A stretch of 64,000 nt of DNA from Gemmatimonadota bacterium (GTDB lineage: Bacteria; Gemmatimonadota; Gemmatimonadetes; Gemmatimonadales; GWC2-71-9), in the NCBI GenBank assembly GCA_016713435.1, contig JADJPD010000001.1, forward strand, positions 1 to 64,000. The letters run 5' to 3'. The translations under genes and the position numbers were made by a program. The notes beneath the pieces were generated by a model. The model was given only the letters and a program-made list of their open reading frames with translations. It was not told where the DNA came from and ran no database searches. The number at the start of each line of letters is the position of its first letter. Position 1 is the first letter of the stretch. Positions 55,326-62,965 of this stretch are shown in pieces.

Positions 55326-57427
55326 CCTGGGTTCGCCTCGATCCTCCAGCGCTGAAGCTCCCGAAGGCGCGTAAGATTGCTCTCGAGTGCGCGCGCGCGT
55401 TAAGCAGAACGGGCGAGGCCCGCACCGCACCAATGGTCGCGGGTATCCGAGAGGAGTACATCCGCCGCTGTGGCGATCTGCCCGACAAGGTCAGCCCGCT
55501 CGCCTCCCTATACTGCCACATTCTCTGCGATCTCTTTGGGCAAGGCTGGGCCGTTCGGGTAGAGCGCCGTCGGATTGAGCTAGCGCCGCCGGTGCCCGAG
55601 GGAAGCTCGCCGGAACTCCGCAAGGCACAGGTGAGAGCCGCTCATGTCCTTGAGCGCGATTCGCAGCTCCTCCAGGCGCCAACGCGGAGGTTCATCCGTG
55701 AGATGGAGCAGCGGCGCCTACACCGCGGTAACTGGTGCTCGATCTATTCGGTGATGCGGGATGGCCGGGACCTGGCGGAAAGCCTTCGGCAGATCGCGGC
55801 GCTGCCGCGCGGGCCTGTTCGGGATGAGGCCCTACGTCGCTGCGTGGATCCGTATGTGCAGGTGGTGGACACGAACGCCGTGTGCGAGTTCACGGGTTTG
55901 CGCCTGGCGGATATGTGGCGCTATTTCCGGCACACCTGGATAACGCCCTACTTCAGTACCCCCGGACGGAAGCTATGGATCCTGATCCGGGACCGGGCGG
56001 CTCCGAATCATCCGGTGGTCGGTATTGGGGCACTCGGAAGTGCGATTGTGCAGCTCTCACCGCGAGATCGGTGGATCGGCTGGTCCTCGGAGGAGTTTCT
56101 CGCGCGACTGCGAGGGGATCCCTCAGCCCGCTGGGCGAAGTGGCTCGATCGCTCTCTCTCTAAGCTGATTGCCGGGATCTACGTGAGGGATTTTCTGGCG
56201 GATGGGGTCGTAAGCCGGGCCGCGTTATGTCGGCCCACCGATACAGACGTGGAGCGCCTACGGAAGCTCTCCGTCGCCGAGCGCCAACTCCACTACCTGT
56301 ACCCGAAGCGACACGCCCACAAGGGCACCGCAGCCACCGGACCCATGGCGGACTGGAAAGCCCAGGCGAAATCGCATTTGTTCAGGTCGAAACGCGCGGG
56401 GATGTTGGCCTTGCTGCTTCAAGCCCGGAGGCAGCTGCTCGCGGCAGGGTTCACCAAGCCGGTCACCTCGGATCTGCGCCGGGCGCTCGATAAGCGCGGA
56501 GCCCAAGACGCGATCCGGACGGTACTCAGGCACACCAAGGCCGCACATGTCGGCGTGGATGTCATGGATATCACGGTGTGCGGAGCGATTGCGCCCTACA
56601 ACGCGCTCCTCGGCGGGAAGCTGGTGGCCCTCCTCATGGCGAGTCCGGAGGTCGAAGGAGCCTATCGCGCACGGTACGAGTCAGCCCAAAGTGTCATCGC
56701 ATCCTCGATGGCAGGTAAACCGGTCCGTCGCCGACCGAACCTCGTGTTGCTCGGGACCACGAGCCTTTACGACGTGGCCCCGGCGCAATACAACCGGCTG
56801 CGTGTGCCGGCCCAACTCCTCGGCGGCTCGGACGGCAGCGAACTCGCCTATCTCCCCCTGGGCACAACGGCAGGCTTCGGCTCATACCACTTCTCGCGCG
56901 AGACAATGGCAACGCTCGAATGGGTCCTCGCGCGACAGCAGCGCGGACGGCCGGTTAACAGCATTTTCGGCGAAGGGGTAAACCCCAAGCTGAGGAAGGT
57001 GCGCACGGCGCTGGACCTTCTTGGGTTTCCTTCAGATGCCGTGCTCCAGCATCGCAGCCCCAGAGTCATTTATGCGGTGCCGCTCGCCTCGAACTTCCGC
57101 GAAGTGCTCATCGGCCTCACCACCCGCAGCCAAGCGATCCTTCCCGCTGGCCCGTCTGGCACAGTTGCCCTCATCGACTACTGGCGGAGCCGGTGGCTCT
57201 CCGGGAGAATTGAGCGGTTCGAAACTCTCGGCGCAGTCGAAGGGCATACTCTTTCCTTCCCTGTCCGACACGGCGCCCGCGTCACCCTCCCGGCCGACCC
57301 GGCTGAGGACCCCTTGTTCGCGCTAGGCGCGGAGCCCGCCGAGGGTCTTACCCAGGCGAATTCGGATGGTCAGCCACCGCTGCCGTCACCCGCACTGTAT
57401 CCGGTCGCCCCCGCCATCGCATCGTAA
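55322..57427 (+). CDS. DUF4338 (DruA-like) protein
   Basis: 701 residues from GTG 55322, coupled to the ATPase. Matches the DUF4338 pattern of Druantia DruA proteins: VDTNAVCEFTGLRLADMWRY (~182-201), PVVGIGALGSAIVQLSPRDR (231-250) running into WIGWS, VCGAIAPYNALLGGKLVALL (419-438), LVLLGTTSLYDVAPAQYNRL (474-493), LGTTAGFGSYHFS (513-525) and FGEGVNPKLRKVR. The ~180-residue N-terminus and the C-terminal ~60 residues are extra. DruA's biochemistry is not settled; nuclease or DNA-remodelling roles have been considered. No Druantia helicase (DruE) is nearby. Confidence 0.85.
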   Translation: MTWVRLDPPALKLPKARKIALECARALSRTGEARTAPMVAGIREEYIRRCGDLPDKVSPLASLYCHILCDLFGQGWAVRVERRRIELAPPVPEGSSPELRKAQVRAAHVLERDSQLLQAPTRRFIREMEQRRLHRGNWCSIYSVMRDGRDLAESLRQIAALPRGPVRDEALRRCVDPYVQVVDTNAVCEFTGLRLADMWRYFRHTWITPYFSTPGRKLWILIRDRAAPNHPVVGIGALGSAIVQLSPRDRWIGWSSEEFLARLRGDPSARWAKWLDRSLSKLIAGIYVRDFLADGVVSRAALCRPTDTDVERLRKLSVAERQLHYLYPKRHAHKGTAATGPMADWKAQAKSHLFRSKRAGMLALLLQARRQLLAAGFTKPVTSDLRRALDKRGAQDAIRTVLRHTKAAHVGVDVMDITVCGAIAPYNALLGGKLVALLMASPEVEGAYRARYESAQSVIASSMAGKPVRRRPNLVLLGTTSLYDVAPAQYNRLRVPAQLLGGSDGSELAYLPLGTTAGFGSYHFSRETMATLEWVLARQQRGRPVNSIFGEGVNPKLRKVRTALDLLGFPSDAVLQHRSPRVIYAVPLASNFREVLIGLTTRSQAILPAGPSGTVALIDYWRSRWLSGRIERFETLGAVEGHTLSFPVRHGARVTLPADPAEDPLFALGAEPAEGLTQANSDGQPPLPSPALYPVAPAIAS

Positions 57428-57518
57428 GGCTCTCTGCTGGAATCAGTTAGCAGGCCACTAATCAAATCCCGGTCGCCGACGTATATTAGGTCAGCAGGCG
57501 GAGTTCTCGCCCTCACCG

Positions 57519-57537
57519 GGCTCCAAAAAATGGGGCC
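57519..57537 (+). promoter_or_regulatory. Repeated stem-loop motif, copy 1
   Basis: GGCTCC-A6-T-GGGGCC: six pairs (one U-G) with an A-rich 7-nt loop, 73 bp before the sigma-like gene. Copy 2 at 58268 differs only in the single loop-end base. An AT-rich TATATT (57482-57487) upstream may be a -10 box. Confidence 0.65.
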
Positions 57538-57610
57538 ACTTGGCAAAGGTCGCGTGAACACCATCTAGGGAGAGCCTCCCCTGCAGTAACCCACAAGGGG
57601 GGGTCGATCC

Positions 57611-58189
57611 ATGCCAGGTGCCGCCACGCGTCCGTTGTTATCTCTTCACCAAGATACTGTTCAAGCCGCCGACCCGGGACGAGCCCCTGGGCTGGATGAG
57701 AATGCCCTGCTGCATTCCTGGCAGCCCGACATCCGGCGGGCAGCCGCACGGGCTGCTACCCGAAAGGGAACGGCTCCCGAGAGCGCGCAGGACTTCGCTC
57801 AAGATGCGTCCCTTCGGCTGCTACTCGTGGTTCGGCGAACGGGGGATACGTCGGTTCCCTACCTTCGGCGGGTGATCCAGAACGAGATCAGGGACTCGGT
57901 TCGTCGAGAACGCAGGGCCATCACGACAGTGTCCGAACGAGGGGGTGAACTCCCTGAAGAGGTCGAGGCCCCCGATATCACGCCGCAGGTCGAACGGCGC
58001 CGGGCTGTTGGTGCCTGGGTCGCCAGCCTTCCCTCACGCCTCGGCCGGCTTTACGAAATGCTCTACGACCACGGGATGACCCAGCGGGAAGCAGCCGTCC
58101 GACTTGGGCTGAGCCAACCGCGAGTTGCGCAGCTCCACCGGGAACTTCTGACCCGGGGCCGGTTGGAACTCGCTGATTTGGTGGCCTGA
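57611..58189 (+). CDS. Sigma-70-family (ECF-like) factor or sigma-derived regulator
   Basis: 192 residues. ESAQDFAQDASLRLLLVVRR and SVPYLRRVIQNEIRDSVRRE look like regions 2.1-2.4; after a short linker LPSRLGRLYEMLYDHGMTQR plus EAAVRLGLSQPRVAQLHREL is a region 4 HTH. N-terminal ~30 residues are unstructured. A ribosome site (GGGGGGG) precedes ATG 57611. Lying inside the GHKL/DruA-like cluster it is probably its dedicated transcription factor; it could instead be a DNA-binding subunit. The twin motifs at 57519 and 58268 flank it. Confidence 0.75.
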   Translation: MPGAATRPLLSLHQDTVQAADPGRAPGLDENALLHSWQPDIRRAAARAATRKGTAPESAQDFAQDASLRLLLVVRRTGDTSVPYLRRVIQNEIRDSVRRERRAITTVSERGGELPEEVEAPDITPQVERRRAVGAWVASLPSRLGRLYEMLYDHGMTQREAAVRLGLSQPRVAQLHRELLTRGRLELADLVA

Positions 58190-58208
58190 GCCACCTGAGA
58201 TTCGCCGA

Positions 58209-58234
58209 GCACCGGTCCTAGGGCCTGCCGGTGC
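58209..58234 (+). terminator. Stem-loop after the sigma-like gene
   Basis: GCACCGG-N12-CCGGTGC, 7-bp stem, 20 bp past the stop. No T-run, so an attenuator or processing site rather than a clear terminator. Confidence 0.4.
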
Positions 58235-58267
58235 CCGGTTCTGTAAGCGGGCCCATCCAATGACCTC

Positions 58268-58286
58268 GGCTCCAAAAAAGGGGGCC
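58268..58286 (+). promoter_or_regulatory. Repeated stem-loop motif, copy 2
   Basis: GGCTCC-A6-G-GGGGCC, ending 7 bp before the ribosome site AAGGAGGG of the second GHKL ATPase. As RNA it would fold next to the initiation region; as DNA it could be a binding site. 18 of 19 bases equal copy 1. Confidence 0.65.
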
Positions 58287-58305
58287 GACCAACAAGGAGG
58301 GAAGT

Positions 58306-60149
58306 ATGGAAGCGACAGCACAGACCACCATGACGATCGAGACCATCGACCGGCAGCGGCGGTACGTTCAGGAACAGAAGGAAAAGGGCAACGGCCTGGG
58401 CGTCGTCTTCGCCGACGCCTTCCTCCGCGGCATGCGGGATCTCGGCTATAAGAACCCCGCTTGGGCGCTGGCCGAGATGATGGACAACGCTTTCCAGGCC
58501 GCGGCTGGCTCCGTCGCGATCCGGTTCGGGTTCGAGCGCGGCAACAAGACCGAGGTGAAGCCGGACTTCGTGGCGATCTGCGACGACGGGAACGGGATGA
58601 TCCCTGAAATGATCGGCTACGCCGTACGGTGGGGCGGGACGGATCGTGAGGGCGACCGGAAGGGGTTCGGCCGGTACGGCTACGGGCTGCCAAGTTCGGC
58701 CGTCAGCCTGGCGAAGCGCTACACCGTCTACTCGAAGCCGCGGGATGGCGAGTGGCACGCCGTCACCGTCGACATCGATGAACTTGCGGCAGCGGCGAGC
58801 GATCTCAAGAAGACGGAGGCCCTCCTCAGCCCGCGGCCGGCCACGCTGCCAGAGTGGCTTCTCCAAGCGCCCAAGGGTGACGACGCCCTCGATCTCAATA
58901 GCCTGAAGTCCGGCACCGTCATCCTGCTCGAGGATCTCGATCGGTTGCGGAGCATGGGCGGCTGGATCAAGGCGGAGTCACTTCGCACCAAGTTGCTCCA
59001 GCATTTCGGGGTGATCTACCGGCACTGGATCCCCGAGCGCCGGATCGTCGTGGATGGTAGGGGTGCCCAGTCCGTGGACCCGCTCTTCCTCATGGAGCAC
59101 GCGCGGTTTTCGACGAGACTTCAGTACGTGCGGAACGCGTGGAGGCACGCGTCTTGGAGGTTAAGACTTCCCGCGGAACGACCGGGCGGGTGCGAATCCG
59201 TGCCTCGCTGCTGCCCCCGAATTTTCAGCATGCCGATCCGCTGCAGTACGGAGTGGCGTCCAAGCCCAAGCTGAACAATCGCTGGGACGTCATGAAGGAT
59301 TACAACGGCCTCCTGGTCTGTCGCGAGCGCCGTCAGATCGACTGCATTTCCCCTCGGTGGACGAAGTACCAGACCTACGACGCCAACGTCAAGGTGGAGA
59401 TCGACTTCGACCCCGAACTGGACGAGTACTTCGGTATCACCACGGCGAAGCAGCAGATCGTCATCGACGATGAGATGTGGGAGAAGCTGCAGCACAGCGG
59501 GAAGACCGGGGGCGGGTTGATCGACCTCGTCGAAGATCTCCGTGGTCGCTTCAAGGAGCTTCAGAACGAGCTGAAGGCGAAGGCTGGCAATCGAACGGGG
59601 AAGGAGGAGCCCCGGTCGAGCGTCGTGGCCATGGAGGAATCGGCAAGGTTCAAGGAGACGGTTGCCGAACCAACTCCCGCTCAGCAGGAAGAGGCCCAGC
59701 GCAATCTCGAGGAGGTGGCCACGACACGGGCAGAGGTGACTGGCCTGCCGAAAGAGCGCATTCTGACGGAGCTCGCGGAGGAGGTCTCGAAGCGACGCTG
59801 GGAGGTGGAGTTCGCTGCGATTCCCGAAGGGCCGTTCTTTCGCCCCCTGCGCCTGAGCCTGCAGAAGCGGCTGGTCATCAACACCGACCACCCATTCTAC
59901 ACTAAGGTGTACGACGCAGCCCCGGAGGTCAGGGCAGCCCTGGAGGTACTCCTCTTCGTGCTGGCCGAACGGGAACTGGAGGTGAAGGGGGATGCCGAGA
60001 CGTTCTACCGGGCCGAGCGCCAGCGCTGGTCGGAACGGCTACGCCACGCTCTCGACCACCTGGTTCCGGATGACACCTTGGTAAACAAGGCCGCCACCGT
60101 AGCAGAGCGCATGCACATGAGCGTAGAGGAACAGGCAGTCTCGACGTAA
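58306..60149 (+). CDS. GHKL (MORC/Hsp90-like) ATPase, second copy (one frameshift)
   Basis: About 613 residues if one frame change at TTTT (59107-59110) is corrected. ATP site: LAEMMDNAFQAAAGSVAI (E57, N61), ICDDGNGMIPEM (91-102), RKGFGRYGYGLPSSAVSL (118-135). Before the shift it ends VDPLFLMEHARF; afterwards DETSVRAERVEARVLEVKTS continues smoothly, then FDPELDEYFGITTAKQQ, a coiled linker and LVINTDHPFYTKVYD, matching the first ATPase block by block. Either one T is missing from the assembly, or the gene is broken, or ribosomes slip -1. RBS AAGGAGGG precedes ATG 58306. Confidence 0.82.
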
Positions 60150-60167
60150 GACGTTGTTCAGCGGCAC

Positions 60168-60710
60168 TCAGCCAGCCGTCCCGGAATCGGGGCGGCTGGC
60201 TTTTTTGCCAGTACGACTCCATCGATGCATGTATGCCCGCACCCGGGCTCGATGGTCAAGCCGTTCCTCCGACCAGCCCGACACGTGCTTCGTCGCCTGC
60301 TGCCGTACCCATTCCTCAAGTTGCTCCGACTCCGCCGCATCCAAGGGAAGTGTGTCGATCTGATGGTCCGGCACCAGGTCCACCAACGCGAATAGGTCGG
60401 CGACCGCCTCCTCGTAGCTCCGCCAGTCGCCGCTGTCGGCCGCCGGCGTCAGGTCGCGGAGGTGCCCATCGAGCACATGGGCCAGGCCGTGCCGCATCGC
60501 GAATCGGCGCTCAGCCGTGGTGAGGTGTTTGTCGATCTGCATGAGATGCACCCCATAGATCGGCGGCCAGACGATCTCGCAGATCCCGCCCTCGAGCGGC
60601 GCATACCGCCAGCGCACCCCCGCCCGCGTGAGCAGCACGGCGAAGGTCAGGTCGGAGAGCGGCGAAAACTCGGAGTTGTAGGCAACCCCGAGCCGATCGC
60701 ATGCCGCCAC
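60168..60710 (-). CDS. ImmA/IrrE-like protein with altered HExxH motif
   Basis: 180 residues from GTG 60710. VAACDRLGVAYNSEFSPLSD and ICEIVWPPIYGVHLMQIDKH lead to RRFAMRHGLAHVLDGH, where family members have HExxH; here the catalytic Glu is Gly while both His remain. A downstream EEAVADLFAL gives the usual third-ligand-type acidic helix. ImmA proteases cleave phage repressors on induction; this one may bind metal but not cleave, or use another residue. Lies 16 bp after the XRE gene, the common repressor-ImmA pair. Confidence 0.75.
   Translation of the reverse strand: MAACDRLGVAYNSEFSPLSDLTFAVLLTRAGVRWRYAPLEGGICEIVWPPIYGVHLMQIDKHLTTAERRFAMRHGLAHVLDGHLRDLTPAADSGDWRSYEEAVADLFALVDLVPDHQIDTLPLDAAESEQLEEWVRQQATKHVSGWSEERLDHRARVRAYMHRWSRTGKKASRPDSGTAG
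60171..60206 (+). terminator. Strong rho-independent terminator ending the ATPase operon
   Basis: GCCAGCCGTCCC (60171-60182), loop GGAATC, GGGGCGGCTGGC (60189-60200), then TTTTTT (60201-60206): a 12-bp stem with one U-G pair and a T6 tail, 21 bp after the second ATPase stop. It lies inside the 3' end of the convergent ImmA-like gene, encoding its last residues. Confidence 0.92.
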
Positions 60711-60726
60711 GAGACCGTCAACGGCC

Positions 60727-61296
60727 CTACAAACCGTGCTCGCGAATGAGACCGCGGAGGTGGGCGAAGAACTCCTTGGGAATCGTCTGGCCCCGCTCCC
60801 GCGCGATCTCTTCAACAAAGTCGAGGAATCCGAGCTTGGCGTTAGTTGGGATGGGCTGCGAGCCCACCCGGCGCTGCAAGAACCGGACGAACCCCGGCCG
60901 ATCGTAGAGGACCAGGCGGAGGATCTCCGCATTATCGAGTTGGGGTGTGTCATCCGCCGCGAGCGGAGGCGGGGGGATCTCCGGCTCGCCGTGCAGCGCG
61001 GGCCGCCCCGATACCACAACCTCGTGCGGGCGCGGTCCACGTTCCTCAAAGATCGTCAGGGGCCAGCCCTGCCGGGAGGCCGCCCACTCAAGCTTGCTCT
61101 TGGGCGGACGGAAGTTCCCCCGCTCCCAGTTGGACACCGTCTGATCGGTCACACCGAACAGCCCACCGAACTCGGGCTGGGTCAGCTCGAGCGCTTCGCG
61201 CAGTTCCCGCACGCGCGTGGCGATGTCCTCCGCCAGCTCCCAGCCCTTGGATGGCTCCACCCTTGCGCCCACCGAGTTCAAGGTGTATTCTGCCAT
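60727..61296 (-). CDS. XRE-family transcriptional regulator (probable prophage repressor)
   Basis: 189 residues. HTH: TRVRELREALELTQPEFGGL, FGVTDQTVSNWERGNFRPPK (recognition helix TVSNWERG), at residues ~27-68. C-terminal part Pro-rich then helical (LRLVLYDRPGFVRFLQRRVG). No Ser/Lys autoprotease site is visible, so induction would depend on a partner such as the ImmA-like protein. Divergent from the early gene at 61346, with a 49-bp control region between. Confidence 0.85.
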   Translation of the reverse strand: MAEYTLNSVGARVEPSKGWELAEDIATRVRELREALELTQPEFGGLFGVTDQTVSNWERGNFRPPKSKLEWAASRQGWPLTIFEERGPRPHEVVVSGRPALHGEPEIPPPPLAADDTPQLDNAEILRLVLYDRPGFVRFLQRRVGSQPIPTNAKLGFLDFVEEIARERGQTIPKEFFAHLRGLIREHGL

Positions 61297-61345
61297 CGTA
61301 TCACCTAGTCTTTGTAGTCACTCCATCACTCACTAGGCGACTGCC
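61297..61345. promoter_or_regulatory. Divergent early control region (operator cluster)
   Basis: Between repressor and early gene. Contains CCTAGT (61304-61309) and its inverse ACTAGG (61332-61337), and three TCACT half-sites (61318, 61326, 61330). Probably the main lysogeny switch; exact promoters are not clear. Confidence 0.55.
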
Positions 61346-61618
61346 GTGGCACTCGAGCCAGACATCCTCCCAGCCGACACCGAAGGCATGGAGCCGGAGA
61401 CCGACGGTTTCGGGCCTCACGCCACCTCTACACTACAAGAATCCGATACGGAATACAAGGAACCACGCTGGTGGTTCATCAACCTTCGGTGCTCGGAGGA
61501 GGACCGGAAGCTCATTGACCGCGCCTGTGCGGAGCTGGGCTGCCGCCGGTCCCACTTCGCCCTGGCTGCAGCGCTGGAGCGGGCGCGGCAGGTCCTCGCC
61601 GCCAGGGGAGCCGCGTGA
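61346..61618 (+). CDS. Ribbon-helix-helix-like early protein
   Basis: 90 residues, GTG start. After an acidic N-terminus (~45 residues) comes RWWFINLRCSEEDRKLIDRA and CAELGCRRSHFALAAALERA, the strand-helix-helix pattern of DUF1778/RHH DNA-binding proteins. Divergent from the XRE repressor, so it may be the first early gene and a Cro-like regulator. Its stop overlaps the next start. Confidence 0.65.
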   Translation: MALEPDILPADTEGMEPETDGFGPHATSTLQESDTEYKEPRWWFINLRCSEEDRKLIDRACAELGCRRSHFALAAALERARQVLAARGAA

Positions 61619-61764
61619 TCGGCTTCATCCTGACCGTCTTGGCGGCCTTCTGGACCGGCGCGTTCGCCGGGGCCGCGGTCGCGAGCTGGTGCTGTGCCGC
61701 GGGGAACGCCGACGAGCAGGCCGAACGGATGGCCGCGGCCCGCGAGCGGGAGCAGGAAACGTGA
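61615..61764 (+). CDS. Small single-pass membrane protein
   Basis: 49 residues from GTG 61615 (GTGA overlap with the RHH gene). One hydrophobic helix (VIGFILTVLAAFWTGAFAGA) then AAVASWCCAAG and a charged tail rich in Glu/Arg. Ends in a 4-bp overlap with the YqaJ gene. Conserved gene packing argues that it is real; function unknown. Confidence 0.6.
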   Translation: MIGFILTVLAAFWTGAFAGAAVASWCCAAGNADEQAERMAAAREREQET

Positions 61765-62729
61765 CCCTCACCGCCGAGCAGCTCGCGGTCCGGCAGACCG
61801 GCCTCGGCGCGAGCGAGATCGCCGCCGTCGCCGGGCTCGATCCGCACCGGACCCCGCTCGACATCTGGATGCTGAAGCGCGGCCTCGCCGACCCCTTCCC
61901 CGGGAACGAGTTCACCCGCTGGGGCGACCGCCTCGAGGCGGTGATCGCCGGCGCCTACGCCGAAGCGCGCGGTGTCCTGCTCGATACCCGCGACACGCTC
62001 CGGCACGCCGGCGAGCCGTGGATGCTCGCCACGCCGGACCGAGTCGTGCTGGACTCGGCCGGCACCGAGGAGCGCCTGGTGCAGGTGAAGAACCGCGGGC
62101 TCCGGCAGGCGGATCGCTGGGGCGAGCCCGGCACCGACCAGGTGCCCGACGAAGTCGCGGCCCAGTGCCACTGGGAGATGGCGGTCACCGGCCTCGCGCT
62201 GTGCGACGTCGCGGTGCTGATCGGCGGGAACGACTTTCGTATCTATACCCTCCGCCGCGATGCGGAGATCGAGGCCGCGCTCACCGGGATCGGCCGCCGG
62301 TTCTGGTTCGACCACGTGGCCGCCGGCGTCCGGCCCGATCCCGTCGCAGCTGACGGCGCCGCGCTCGCGCGGCTCTTCCCGACGCACGACGATCTGTTCC
62401 TCCCCGCCACACCCGAGCACGTCACCCTCGCCACCCAGCTCCTCGATGTGCGGAACCGTATTGCCGCCCTCGAGGCCGACCGGGAGGCGCTGGAGGCCCA
62501 CCTCAAGGCCGCGATCGGTGAGCACGCCGGGCTCGAGCTACCCAACGGCCGCATCACCTGGAAGGCGACCAGGTCCACCCGCACGACCGACTGGAAGGCA
62601 GTAGCCGAGGACCTTCGGCCCTTCATCGAGGCGGACATGGTCGGGGCGACCGACACCGTCATCGCCCGGCACACCACCACCAAGCGGGGCGCTCGGCGGT
62701 TCCTCGTGAGCGTGAAGGAGGCCGAATGA
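61761..62729 (+). CDS. YqaJ-family phage recombination exonuclease
   Basis: 322 residues from GTG 61761. TGLGASEIAAVAGLDPHRTP, NEFTRWGDRLEAVIAGAYAE, then the catalytic blocks WMLATPDRVVLD (D) and ERLVQVKNRGLR (E/Q-x-K type) followed by PDEVAAQCHWEMAVTGLALC. C-terminal coiled region. Family members are 5'-3' exonucleases (lambda Exo fold) working with an annealing protein, here the downstream gene. Confidence 0.88.
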   Translation: MTLTAEQLAVRQTGLGASEIAAVAGLDPHRTPLDIWMLKRGLADPFPGNEFTRWGDRLEAVIAGAYAEARGVLLDTRDTLRHAGEPWMLATPDRVVLDSAGTEERLVQVKNRGLRQADRWGEPGTDQVPDEVAAQCHWEMAVTGLALCDVAVLIGGNDFRIYTLRRDAEIEAALTGIGRRFWFDHVAAGVRPDPVAADGAALARLFPTHDDLFLPATPEHVTLATQLLDVRNRIAALEADREALEAHLKAAIGEHAGLELPNGRITWKATRSTRTTDWKAVAEDLRPFIEADMVGATDTVIARHTTTKRGARRFLVSVKEAE

Positions 62730-62920
62730 GGGCCTCGATTGAGGGCGTACCCGCCCCCTGGCTCGATGACTGCGGCACCATGCCGGTGGACTCGCACGAG
62801 CGGGAGGCCGACCCGCCCCCGGGCCCTGTCGCGGAGCCGACCTGCTCCGGGTGCGGCTACTGCGACCCCGTGCGCGATCTGCACTGCCACAAGTGCTGTG
62901 ACCTCGGCTTCCCGTTCTGA
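62726..62920 (+). CDS. Small Cys/His-rich protein
   Basis: 64 residues overlapping the YqaJ stop by 4 bp. C-terminal CSGCGYCDPVRDLHCHKCCD contains six Cys and one His in a compact knuckle likely to bind zinc. N-terminus Pro-rich. Possibly an accessory of the recombination pair; unknown. Confidence 0.55.
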   Translation: MRASIEGVPAPWLDDCGTMPVDSHEREADPPPGPVAEPTCSGCGYCDPVRDLHCHKCCDLGFPF

Positions 62921-62965
62921 GCCTGGGCCGACCGATCAAACCTGCAGACGACTGAAGGAGAGCGC

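Noticed and set aside
57554..57568. Five-codon frame (GTG-AAC-ACC-ATC-TAG) after stem-loop copy 1, as a leader peptide
   Set aside because: Too short and only a weak ribosome site; likely chance.
53832..60149. Canonical Druantia assignment
   Set aside because: Only the DruA-like component is present; no DruE helicase or DruB-D-like genes are seen, and GHKL ATPases are not part of that system as I know it.
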